Part shown: positions 1 to 7,293 of the stretch, piece by piece
How positions within the stretch are numbered: the stretch's first letter is position 1
Layout of the letters: each line of letters begins with the position of its first letter
Assembly (NCBI GenBank): GCA_002803225.1
Contig: NXFV01000419.1
Location: forward strand, 1 to 14,755
Source: Gamarada debralockiae
Lineage: Eukaryota > Ascomycota > Leotiomycetes > Helotiales > Hyphodiscaceae
Direction of reading: 5' to 3'
DNA length: 14,755 nucleotides
The notes under the pieces: generated by a model
What the model was told of the DNA's origin: nothing
The model's input: only the letters and a program-made list of their open reading frames with translations
Databases searched by the model: none
Translations under genes and position numbers: made by a program

Positions 1-26
1 ATAGGACTTCAAATTGTCGATCCCGA

Positions 27-1621
27 TCAGCTTGGCCCCGTATCCGACAAAACTGGGGCATTTCCAACCGCCTGAGGATTCCAAAATAAAAATCCGGGAT
101 CTAGTGTAGCTTTGATCGAAAGAAGCTTGTCATAAGTGGCTTCTCCATAGTACAATTCCGCAGCCGTAACCGCGTTCAAATCAGGATCCACATAATTCAG
201 ATATGCAGTAAAGTTACCATTCGGCTGGGCGGATGTAACGGCATTGTTGAGTCCATCCACGGTTGGAGTAATGGATGGGTCATAAGGAGGCAAGTTGTTT
301 GCTGTATATCCGTAATTTTGAAATACCCACAGTGCGTCGCGGTCCGAGTATGCAGAGGAGTCAGGTGATGGAACGTTGATTTGAGAGTTGGGACCTCCGT
401 AGAGATTGATGATGGAGAAAAATGGCCCTCTCCCTTGGTTGGCAATGATATAGGACCAGAAACATCGGATGGCATCAGATGTGAGAGGCTCTTCATTTTT
501 GACGACAAGGGATTTAGCATAGAAAGTGTCGTGCTTTGTGTAATCACTGCCAAGTGCTTGTGCTAAAGGATCTGGACTTGCGAGCGTGGTCAACGCATCG
601 ATCCATCCGAGTTGAGTGACAGTTGGGGTGGGGGATGGAAATCCTTCAAGCATTGCTGGGAAGACTGTGTTTTGAAAAACGTCAAGATCGCATTCCATAC
701 ACCATCCACTGATGCTGAAGGAACCACCGCTATCGGTGTACATTCCAAATGTGATGTTGGGTGTGATGTCTGAGGATGTGAGGGTGTAGTTTTGGAGATT
801 CTCAAATGCAGATGCGACGGCATCGATGTCTTTTAATGCTGCTGTGAGACCCGCGGTAAAATAGATGACTGATGGAGGTGCTGGTTCGGTTTGGAGGTAC
901 AGGTAGGTCACGATGCCGAAGCTGTCTCCTGCCCCGCGCATGGCGAAGAAGATGTCTGGGTAATCAGTTTCCGTTGTGTGGATTTGGGTACCGTTTGCGA
1001 GGACAACATCAAGTGCGACGATGTGATCAAGAGTGAGGCCCCATTTTCTGGAATCGTAACCGTACCCACCATGTAAAGCGTGGCCGGCGATTCCCACTCC
1101 AGAGCACGTGCCGTGAGGAAGAGCTCGTTGGCCTTGGTCGTAGAGGGCCAAAGCTACATTTCCAAGTCGTTGTCCGGATCCAATTTTGGCAATGAATGTG
1201 GCTTTTTTGGTCAACGGGGTAGGCATTTCTGGCTAAAGGACTTACTTTGGTTGACATCAATGGAACTGAACTGCTCCATCTCGATAATTGCGCTTCCATT
1301 CTGACCTCCGCTGGAAAAACTAGCATACGAATGTCCGCCCCCTTTGGCTTGCACTTTCAATCCCGCTGCTGCCGCACAGTTCACTGAATCACTGACTTGA
1401 TCTGGCGTTTTAGGGATTATTATCACCGCGGGTTCGTAGACAAGACGAAGATTGTAAGGGGTGGAGAGAGCCGTCCAATTTGCAGAATTTTGGTCCGCAT
1501 ATGGGACATTTTTAGTAGTCAAGCAGTCGATAACATCGCTGCGAGCCTTCCAATCAGATTGAGCGGCGGATATCAAAGTTAAGAGAATAAGGCTGATGAG
1601 AAGCCCTGGAACAGAGAACAT
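27..1621 (-). CDS. Secreted FAD-linked oxidase, BBE/glucooligosaccharide-oxidase-like (AA7 type)
   Basis: Two exons on the minus strand: 1621-1246 and 1201-27, joined across a 44-nt intron (1245-1202; donor GTAAGT, acceptor AAAAG, branch-like TTGAC), giving 516 residues. The start at 1621 is chosen because a signal peptide follows at once (MFSVPGLLISLILLTLISAA); an in-frame ATG at 1711 adds 30 residues without one. Seen: the FAD-binding (PCMH) domain with GGGHSYAS, whose His97 fits the covalent 8-alpha-histidyl link; HGTCSGVGIAGH, whose Cys158 fits the second, 6-S-cysteinyl link; RGAGDSFGIVT; and a C-terminal BBE segment with NYVD, YYGE and DPGFLFWNPQ. Family knowledge: bicovalent enzymes of this type oxidise sugars, oligosaccharides or alkaloids and reduce oxygen to peroxide. 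The HGTCSGVGIAGH form is closest to carbohydrate oxidases, so AA7 is the preferred reading; the substrate is not determinable. The length is normal and the frame is unbroken. Confidence 0.9.
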
Positions 1622-1635
1622 TTTGAATGTGGCGA

Positions 1636-1727
1636 CTGCGGATAGGGAGAGAAAGAGATCATTAAGTATCGGAGATTTAATTGAACGTTCGCATAAGGTT
1701 TCCCCTTGCATCAGCGACGTGGCTTAC
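1636..1727 (-). other. Possible 5'UTR intron of the left FAD oxidase gene
   Basis: On the minus strand a good donor (CAG|GTAAGC at 1727) and an acceptor (CCGCAG ending at 1636) lie just upstream of the chosen ATG at 1621. The 92-nt segment would remove the alternative upstream ATG at 1711, which would otherwise place 30 residues before the signal peptide. This is splice-signal reading only; no transcript evidence is available. Confidence 0.3.
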
Positions 1728-3073
1728 CTGGTTGGCGGCATGCCTAGGCTGAGCCCATGTTCCGAATGATTAGGTATGATGGAATGTTATGTTCGGGCTC
1801 CTAAATTAACACAAGGACTCTTATTGGCCTGTGGAACGGGGTCCAAGGCTTCCCGTCTTTATGAATCAACCAGTGGCAGAGTCCGTACTCTCAGACTTTG
1901 TAGCGGGTGAGCATTTCAGCTTATGGCTCACGTACGGTTGGTCACACGAAGGAGAATTCTGGCAAATCGTGGGGCATATAACAGGCCTCGCTTGCGGCTG
2001 TCGTTGCCACAGGCAGTTTCAGCCCTAAAATACCAATACGAAGTAATCAGCCCATCTCGTGGTGGCTGTAGCTGCCTTCCCGTCCTCGTAATAATTGAAC
2101 GATTGGATAAGAGCGGCGGGTTTTGAACATAAATTCTTGGAAGGATTGAAGCAGATATGCTTAGCCCAAAAAGCGGACGAGTGGAGACACGAGGACTGCG
2201 GAGGTGCAACTAGGCATACATCGCTCTAGTGATGTCTTTCTTAGCATAGAGCACAGCACAGTGCCTAGGCGGCCGGTGCAGACTGATTTAGTGCCAGGAA
2301 TAGATATTTAGGCACTCGATTAGGTTATGACTGCCCGCGTCGTCACACTTGAATGTTCGAGAACGTTTTGTCCGACTTGACGGATGAAGTCCGCATAGCC
2401 TAAGATACGAAGTTGTGGAGAATGCCGCCATAAAGCGTCAAATCTTACCCTCGGCTGGTAGCCATCAACGTCCCAACTTGGCTTGAAATATTCGAAGTAC
2501 GTTCTGTTGAGCCGATTCGAGCATGATATGCAGATCCGAGCATTCGAGGGAATTGTGTAGCGTAGGACTTCGCAAGGATATATCTATTGAATACGTCTAC
2601 AGCTTCGGCAGCCTCAGGACCGCTGTGACTAGAGATCTCGGGGTGTTGATTGCCAAAGATGTTGGTTTAAATCTATTCGCTTGAGAGGGGCGCGATTTGT
2701 TGTTGCAGATGGGGTGAGGTCTGCAGCCATCACAGCGATCAACTGATAACTCCTGATCTTTCCTTGCCGATACCTGTATGTGACCTTGGTGTTTCCAAGT
2801 GTCGATGCCCAGATGCGGGGCATAGATAGAGATCGAAGGAATGCTGGAATTGCGTTGCGTTGGTTGTGAGGAGGGAGGTTTTAAGGAGAACGAACCTGTA
2901 TATCGAGAGGCCATTAAACGGTAAGGAGCTCCAAGAATTTGATGGCGGACTTCAAGGCTTTGAGAGGAGATGGTTACTAAACTCTCAGCGATAACCGTAG
3001 TGGTCCGTTGTAAGGTACCGAGGTCCCACCCTGGTTTGACGCCGGATCCGCTAAATTACAGCGCTTGCTTGCG
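1728..3073. other. Intergenic stretch with no recognisable gene
   Basis: About 1.35 kb upstream of the left FAD oxidase. Open frames are short, overlap each other and show no family motif. The longest with an ATG is the minus-strand frame at 2914-2597, listed separately. Weak secondary structures are visible: a near-perfect palindrome at 2352-2367 (aatgttcgagaacgtt, one G:T pair) and 7-bp inverted arms at 2261-2267 and 2309-2315 (gtgccta/taggcac). Neither identifies a function. Confidence 0.5.
2597..2914 (-). CDS. Unrecognised 105-codon ORF
   Basis: An ATG-to-TAG frame of 105 codons on the minus strand. The predicted product is basic, rich in Ser, Pro and Arg, and has no signal peptide, membrane segment or domain that I recognise. 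A second minus frame overlaps it (2823-2629), so neither has clear coding support. It could be a spurious ORF or a relic. It lies alone, about 0.9 kb upstream of the left FAD oxidase start and on the same strand. Confidence 0.15.
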   Translation of the reverse strand: MASRYTGSFSLKPPSSQPTQRNSSIPSISIYAPHLGIDTWKHQGHIQVSARKDQELSVDRCDGCRPHPICNNKSRPSQANRFKPTSLAINTPRSLVTAVLRLPKL

Positions 3074-3645
3074 CTAAACGAGACGCCGTAAACGAGCTAC
3101 AGGCTTTCTACATTTGACAAGTTTCATCTTCCTCAAATATATTTCCGTTGCAGCACAATTTCTCTCGTCAAGTTTCCCGATGACTTTGGGCAAGCCAATA
3201 TATTCCGACAGTAAATACTCTGGGAGTTTCGGCCTAGCATTATGGGTGGCTTGAGCTGGAACCCATTCTAGTGCTTGAAATGCATCCTTTAACCCTAACT
3301 CCAGTGCACTTCCCCTCACCGAAGTTTCTAAACGCAAACCAAGTCTTTGATTAGCAAAAGATGCTAGAGGAGTTTCTAGTGCATTATCAGATTGTCGAAA
3401 TTGTTCGAAATGCTGAATATGGCAATGTGGATAGTGGGACTAAACAACGGTCGGTCTCCGTATTTCACGTAAAAGTTAGTCAAACTTGAAGAAACCAGTT
3501 TGACTTCAGCCTTCAATAATTTAAGACGAAGATGCGAGAAATGAATGGTCTCAAGGGAGACTTTTCTTTTCCATTTTCTTTGATAACTGAACTGTCTTTC
3601 CGTTACCTTCTTTGTCCAAGCAATTAGCTCTCCCTTGACAAACAC
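3074..3645 (-). other. Unrecognised minus-strand ORF block, possibly a gene remnant
   Basis: Two minus-strand frames lie in succession: 3645-3376 (89 codons, ATG start) and 3337-3074 (87 codons). The second frame stays open upstream of its first ATG through the end of the first, to about 3440, where the minus strand reads gtttag, a possible 3' splice site. A two-exon gene joining the frames, or a frameshifted relic, is therefore possible. The first product is Lys-rich (KWKRK near residue 25). The second is a mixed helical-looking sequence ending in basic residues. I recognise no family. The NUMT starts just upstream, at about 3688. Confidence 0.25.
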
Positions 3646-3685
3646 CGCCGTATATACTTCTACCCTCCAATGGCCGCGCTTCCAG

Positions 3686-3901
3686 TCAATAAATAAGATA
3701 AACCAATAAATTTAAGCCTAATATCATAAGATAACTAGATATACTTAAAAATAAACCAATTAAAAATAATACGGATACAATAGCATTTTTGCTAATAATT
3801 ACGAGTATTCCAGATAAAATAGCAACTAAAGATATAATATCTAAAATTTCTGCTCGATATCCATTAGTGAAAGTTTCATTTAAAAGAAATGTACTATTCA
3901 T
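3686..3901 (-). pseudogene. nad6: NUMT fragment of NADH dehydrogenase subunit 6
   Basis: Starting at the ATG at 3901 on the minus strand, the frame reads a hydrophobic product of about 71 residues with the hallmark of fungal mitochondrial ND6: GILVIISKN followed by SVLFLIGLF and SSYLMILGLN. ND6 is a membrane subunit of respiratory complex I and is normally encoded in mitochondrial DNA. Here only the N-terminal part is present. After GLN a one-base T deletion near 3710 shifts the frame to LLVYLIY and a stop at 3688-3686; reading one base over gives the family's expected continuation (GLSYL) before similarity ends. The residues that follow in a normal ND6 are absent. The composition is far more AT-rich than the neighbours. 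A genuine nuclear small membrane protein is the alternative and is much less likely. Confidence 0.8.
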
Positions 3902-4192
3902 AAAAAAAAAGATTTTTTTTAACGTCATTATTTTTCCTATCAGAAAGCTTAATCATTATAATTATCTTTTTAATTATTATTTAATATTTAAAAGCACTCA
4001 TTAAAATTAAATTAATTACTAATCAAGAAATTTTCATGTATATCTTTATAATATCTTTATTGTATATCTTATAATATAAACATAATTCTCTGTTTGTACT
4101 ACTAGGTATCTAATCCTGTTCGTTACCCAAGCCTTCGTCCCTCAACATCAGTTATTAGATAAAAGGTTGCTTTCGCCGTTACCAGAGAGGCG
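3688..4192 (-). other. NUMT: mitochondrial DNA inserted in the nuclear genome (nad6 and rns pieces)
   Basis: A sharply AT-rich block of about 505 bp between DNA of ordinary composition. On the minus strand it holds, in order, a piece of mitochondrial small-subunit rRNA, an AT-rich spacer with three near-copies of tatctttat (4041-4070), and the N-terminal part of nad6. The left edge falls near 3686-3690, where nad6 similarity stops abruptly. The right edge falls near 4185-4192, where rRNA similarity ends. Nearly all of the 3' half of rns is missing between the two pieces, so the insert is rearranged or internally deleted unless the source mitochondrial genome already had this order. Both genes carry small indels, so this is a dead nuclear copy. 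Confidence 0.8.
4085..4190 (-). pseudogene. rns: NUMT fragment of mitochondrial small-subunit rRNA
   Basis: On the minus strand the segment contains the near-universal small-subunit rRNA motif ggattagatacc (plus coordinates 4105-4116), preceded by gacgaaggcttgggtaacg (4122-4140) and ggcgaaagcaacc (about 4166-4178). These correspond to the region just before and including the 790 loop of bacterial 16S rRNA, and the wording is that of fungal mitochondrial rns. One C is missing from the usual GATACCC, and similarity fades within about 25 bases after it. Only about 100 of the roughly 1500 bases of the gene are present, so it cannot be functional. Confidence 0.75.
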
Positions 4193-4215
4193 GGAGGGAG
4201 AAAAACAAACAAATC

Positions 4216-5229
4216 ATGGCGGTGACACCAATGAATTCACCTCAGAGCTATGGATGGAGCACCGAGAATACCTTCTATGATGGCATGGGTCAATCGAACT
4301 CTCGCCACTTCCAACAGGGTCACCGGATGACCCTCTGAATTGGCTGTCGTGGTTGAAATTGATTCAGATTCTCATGAATTCGTTCCATGCGATGATGGGT
4401 GTTGTCTACCTCCCGCCGTCATACCTGGGTTTCCAGTGTTTCCGAAGAAGTATGATGTGTTTGTGAATGAAGCCAGCTATATAGCGTCCATCCAGGTAAG
4501 TGTTCCTGACCATCCCATTGATAAATATCGTTAACCCGGAAAGATTCTTCTCCTTGGGATCTATCCAGCAACGTGGTTCCCAATCGCATCGGGCGTTGGC
4601 TGATTGCGTCTCTTGACACTGTCAGTCTCCTTGAGCGTCCTTTGCAATATTGGTGGCACCTTTGCAACAACTTGGTCCTCGCAAATGGCAACGCGGGCTC
4701 TCGTTTCCGTTTTCATTTCACCTGCTCTCGCGGTTGGTAGTGGGATTATGATAGACCTGTACTTTCGACATGAAAGAGCTCAAATGATGCGATGGTGGAC
4801 TTTGTTGACAGCACTTGGTGCTTGGATGGGCCCGTTCATTATGGGATTTGTCGTGAAACATGCTAGCCTCGATTAGGTCTTTTGGGTCTTGACGATTGCG
4901 AATGGGCCACAGCTATGTTTTTACCTCATCTTGGGAAGGGAGACTGTTCAGGGGATTAGAACAGCTGTCGCAGGGGTTGTGCGCTCCTTGAGAGAGTGCC
5001 TGCAGGGAGCTGTCCGCTGAATTTCAACGATGTCTTGCGACCTCTACTGGTATTGCAGTATTTGGATGTTGGGATTCCGACAGTAGGTTATGCCCTGGAG
5101 TTTGGAAGTGCAGCCGTTTTGGTGAATTTCGAGATGTCGATCATCTATGCGTTGATGTTTGGACTTGATGCGCAAGGAGTTGGACTTCAGTACATCGCGC
5201 TGACTATAGGATCTGTTTATGTCAATTGA
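4216..5229 (+). pseudogene. Decayed MFS transporter gene
   Basis: Protein similarity to fungal MFS drug/polyamine-type exporters runs through three frames. The ATG at 4216 opens a 40-codon hydrophilic N-terminus. DDPLNW, the entry to TM1, is one frame over from 4326. VIPGFPVF and NEASYIASIQ are in the next frame (to 4495). An intron with intact signals (4496-4543, GTAAGT...AAAG) follows, then ILLLG and, after a stop, CNIGG, QMATRALVSVFISPA and FRHERAQMMRWWTLLTALG (4607-4873). Nonsense codons are TGA at 4601 (site of the GRRP-type loop), TAG at 4874 where the family has Trp (TGG), and TGA at 5018. The second half of the central loop resumes in another frame (PLNFNDVLRPLL, PTVGYAL, GLQYIALTIGSV) and ends at 5227-5229. 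The later membrane helices are missing. At least three frameshifts and three stops make this a pseudogene. Confidence 0.85.
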
Positions 5230-5675
5230 GCTGTTTTGGGGGCGAAATATAGTGGCATTTTTAGGACTAGCTTGATATCTGAGGTGCTGAAATTAGATAG
5301 AGGGGAAGAGCACTCTTATGCTATAGAAAGAAGAAAAATACAGGCTATACCCGATTAAGCAATTCCAACCAACAGTTTAGGAGGCCAGTTGACTGGGCGC
5401 TGTCAGACTGGACTATTGGGAGACACGCTAGATAGTGTTGGTTATAATATTTAATCAATATATTGCCTTCTTTATTTTGATATTATATCATGGTAGTATT
5501 TGAGACACCATATTATATTGCATTGTTTAATAACTAATATAATATGATATATATTGGCATATTGGGGATATTGATAATACTTTTTCACGTGATTTTACCG
5601 CTCATAAAACACGAAGATTTTATTCGGAATTAAATCAGAACTAAATCAAAACAAAGGGAACTCGAGGCACAACAC
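5230..5675. repeat. AT-rich island with an inverted repeat
   Basis: No gene is visible. From about 5440 to 5640 the sequence is very rich in TpA. It contains a perfect 11-bp inverted repeat, catattatatt at 5509-5519 and its complement at 5536-5546, with a 16-base loop. The first 200 bp may include last traces of the MFS pseudogene (a KYRL-like reading near 5338-5349). This could be a mutated transposon relic, but no terminal repeats or target duplication were found. Confidence 0.4.
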
Positions 5676-6121
5676 TCAGTATCGATCGGCGATCTCATCG
5701 ATCTGTTTCCCCTTATTAGGGTATGCCCACTCTTTTTGCAACTTAGGAGAATTATCCAAGCACAATATCAATCTCCTCCTTTCTGCAGAGTCCCAGTACA
5801 AGCATAATCCACGGCCTAGGTTTTTCCTATATGCTACCCCATCCTCCCACCTTATCAACATTACGGTATAGCACCAATACAGCTCCTTTCTATACCAGAA
5901 CACTCTCTCCTCATATCTTAATTACTCCTCGTATGTCAGACAGTTCTCGCCATTCCAATCGACAGCCTTTGATAGAGCAACCAGTTCGCACTTGTCCTCG
6001 TCCTGATTCTCGTCACAAACCCGGATTATCCCAACGGTTGGCCCCGCCTCGTTCATCGGCATTGAATGGTTTCCGTGAACGTCTTTCTCTTTGCTTCTTC
6101 GAAATCGCGCGTGGCGAGTCC
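5676..6121 (-). pseudogene. Relic resembling the C-terminal part of a fungal HET-type protein
   Basis: A single minus-strand frame is open from about 6121 to 5676 except for one TAA at 5924-5922. It reads CELVALSKAVDW, then (after the stop) YEERVFWYRKELYWCYTVML and IRWEDGVAYRKNLGRG, then SAERRRLILCL. From memory, an arrangement of this kind (a VALSKA-like strand, then YxVxxIxWxDGVAYRxxLGR, then a Trp/Arg-rich end) recurs at the C-terminal end of many ascomycete HET-domain and related proteins, which act in heterokaryon incompatibility and allorecognition. That link is recollection, not a search result. The N-terminal HET domain is not visible in this window, and the last 30 residues look unrelated. 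No ATG is well placed. I read it as a broken gene end. Confidence 0.4.
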
Positions 6122-6139
6122 GGAAAGCAATTTACGTAG

Positions 6140-7169
6140 TATAGGCGTTGAAAGCATCATTGGAAGGAACAGTCGGAAGGGGAAATGATAGGCGGAACCC
6201 TTCGTTCGGGATATTCTCATGTAAGAAATAATGGGGTTTTGCCTTTGGGTCTGTCATGTGTTTCCAACCAGGCGGCAGGCTTCCACAGTTCTGAAGCGTC
6301 CTGCTTGTGCTTGGTTAGGAATGAGTACTGGATTCTGTTTTATCGGCATCCTTTCTCCGGTATGTCGGTCAAATCTAGTCCGCAATAGAATAGACCTGCA
6401 CATTTGGGTCTCTAACTCTTTTCGCCAAGACATATTCATTTCCCAGAAGTGTAGAGCAGCCCGGCCCTCACTCCATCCAAGACTCCTCCAAACTCCTCCT
6501 TTCACTCTGTGGGCCGCGATCTGTCATCCAATGAAGGCAAATGTCGAACAGGGATTCTGGAAGGACCCCTTGTACAACGGAGTCAACGCTTTGGTCATTG
6601 CAAAAACAGTGTTCTGGATGTCGGATTCGACGGGGAGCTGGCGTCCGGTATATTCGAATACTAAATTTGTATACACGCTAATATTCGGTATGGTACAGTA
6701 GTGTTAGTGAGGTGACGGCCCGACTTCCCCGATTGCCGACTCCCCTGACTTCCCACCTCTCCCGACTCCCCCGGGCTGGCCAATCATGAACTCAGAAACT
6801 ACGTGCAAATCTCACTATTCAAGAGGAGGTTAAGCCGAGATTTTGCTGCACCAACGCCATGATTGGCGGATGCTGGACTCCCGTCGACAGGGGGGCCGGA
6901 TCTTCCCCACAACGAGAGCCTTAGCCTCACAATTATTGCGCTTCTCCGCATCATGGGCATGGCGATCCAACATGCGCTTCAATCAGCAGCCAGCATTCGA
7001 TGGACCCGGTGGAACGTACCATCGGCACACCGTCGGCATCTGAGTGACGACATACAGCCCGGTACCTCGTCTCGTACTTTCTGGTGTTCCTTGTGACTTG
7101 AATATTTATTTCGGGTTAATATATTTTCCGCGGTGAAGACACAAACTTTGGGGTAGAATCATTTTAGAC
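6140..7169. other. Stretch upstream of the arabinofuranosidase gene, no confident gene
   Basis: The longest frame is an ATG-to-TAG ORF of 156 codons at 6231-6701 on the plus strand; its product is Cys- and Trp-rich with no domain that I recognise, and an opposing 83-codon frame overlaps it. From 6722 to 6774 there is a C-rich block with four GACTYCCC units, ending in ccccgg (6769-6774), whose complement fits the CreA consensus SYGGRG. A ggctaa hexamer on the minus strand (6926-6921) fits the XlnR consensus. Such short motifs occur often by chance, so they are only suggestive for a hydrolase promoter. Confidence 0.4.
6231..6701 (+). CDS. Unrecognised 156-codon ORF
   Basis: An uninterrupted ATG-to-TAG frame of 156 codons. 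The product has a high Cys, Trp and Arg content and a short hydrophobic stretch near residues 30-42, with no clear signal peptide and no motif that I can place. It stands in the same orientation as the arabinofuranosidase, whose ATG is about 590 bp downstream, so at least part of it overlaps likely promoter-distal DNA. It could be spurious or a relic. Confidence 0.15.
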   Translation: MGFCLWVCHVFPTRRQASTVLKRPACAWLGMSTGFCFIGILSPVCRSNLVRNRIDLHIWVSNSFRQDIFISQKCRAARPSLHPRLLQTPPFTLWAAICHPMKANVEQGFWKDPLYNGVNALVIAKTVFWMSDSTGSWRPVYSNTKFVYTLIFGMVQ

Positions 7170-7194
7170 CGCGTCGACGCGACCTCAATTGAGG
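7170..7194. promoter_or_regulatory. Two adjacent perfect 12-bp palindromes in the arabinofuranosidase promoter
   Basis: CGCGTCGACGCG at 7170-7181 and CCTCAATTGAGG at 7183-7194 are each exact palindromes, separated by a single base. They lie 100-124 bp before the ATG at 7294 and about 33 bp before the TATA box. Perfect dyads at this position suit binding sites for dimeric fungal transcription factors, for instance of the Zn2Cys6 class, but neither matches a named site that I can assign. Confidence 0.45.
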
Positions 7195-7226
7195 GGTAGG
7201 ACGTTCAAGGAGGGATAGATCCCAGG

Positions 7227-7233
7227 TATATAA
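7227..7233 (+). promoter_or_regulatory. TATA box of the arabinofuranosidase gene
   Basis: TATATAA stands 61 bp before the ATG at 7294. This spacing leaves a short 5' UTR of about 25-40 nt, which is normal for strongly inducible fungal hydrolase genes. Confidence 0.6.
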
Positions 7234-7293
7234 CCCTGTCTCGACGGTGGCTAGTTCGTCCAACATCTCCTTCCTTTGTTCAATTCCATCGAG

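Noticed and set aside
197..823. Opposite-strand and overlapping frames inside the left FAD oxidase
   Set aside because: They are shadows of the oxidase exon, which alone has recognisable domains.
2352..2367. Heat-shock-element-like palindrome TTCgaGAA
   Set aside because: It is an isolated unit with no confident gene start nearby, and is easily matched by chance.
2371..2420. Hammerhead-ribozyme-like string (cggatgaagtccg and nearby cgaag)
   Set aside because: The conserved CTGATGA core and the GAAA element are not correctly present or spaced; it is only a small hairpin.
3686..3928. A nuclear gene for an 80-residue membrane protein
   Set aside because: The sequence from the ATG at 3901 has the ND6 signature, extreme AT content and an adjoining rRNA piece on the same strand; a NUMT explains it better.
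6843..7096. Overlapping plus-strand ORFs upstream of the arabinofuranosidase
   Set aside because: They sit in the likely promoter region, overlap each other in different frames and show no recognisable protein feature.
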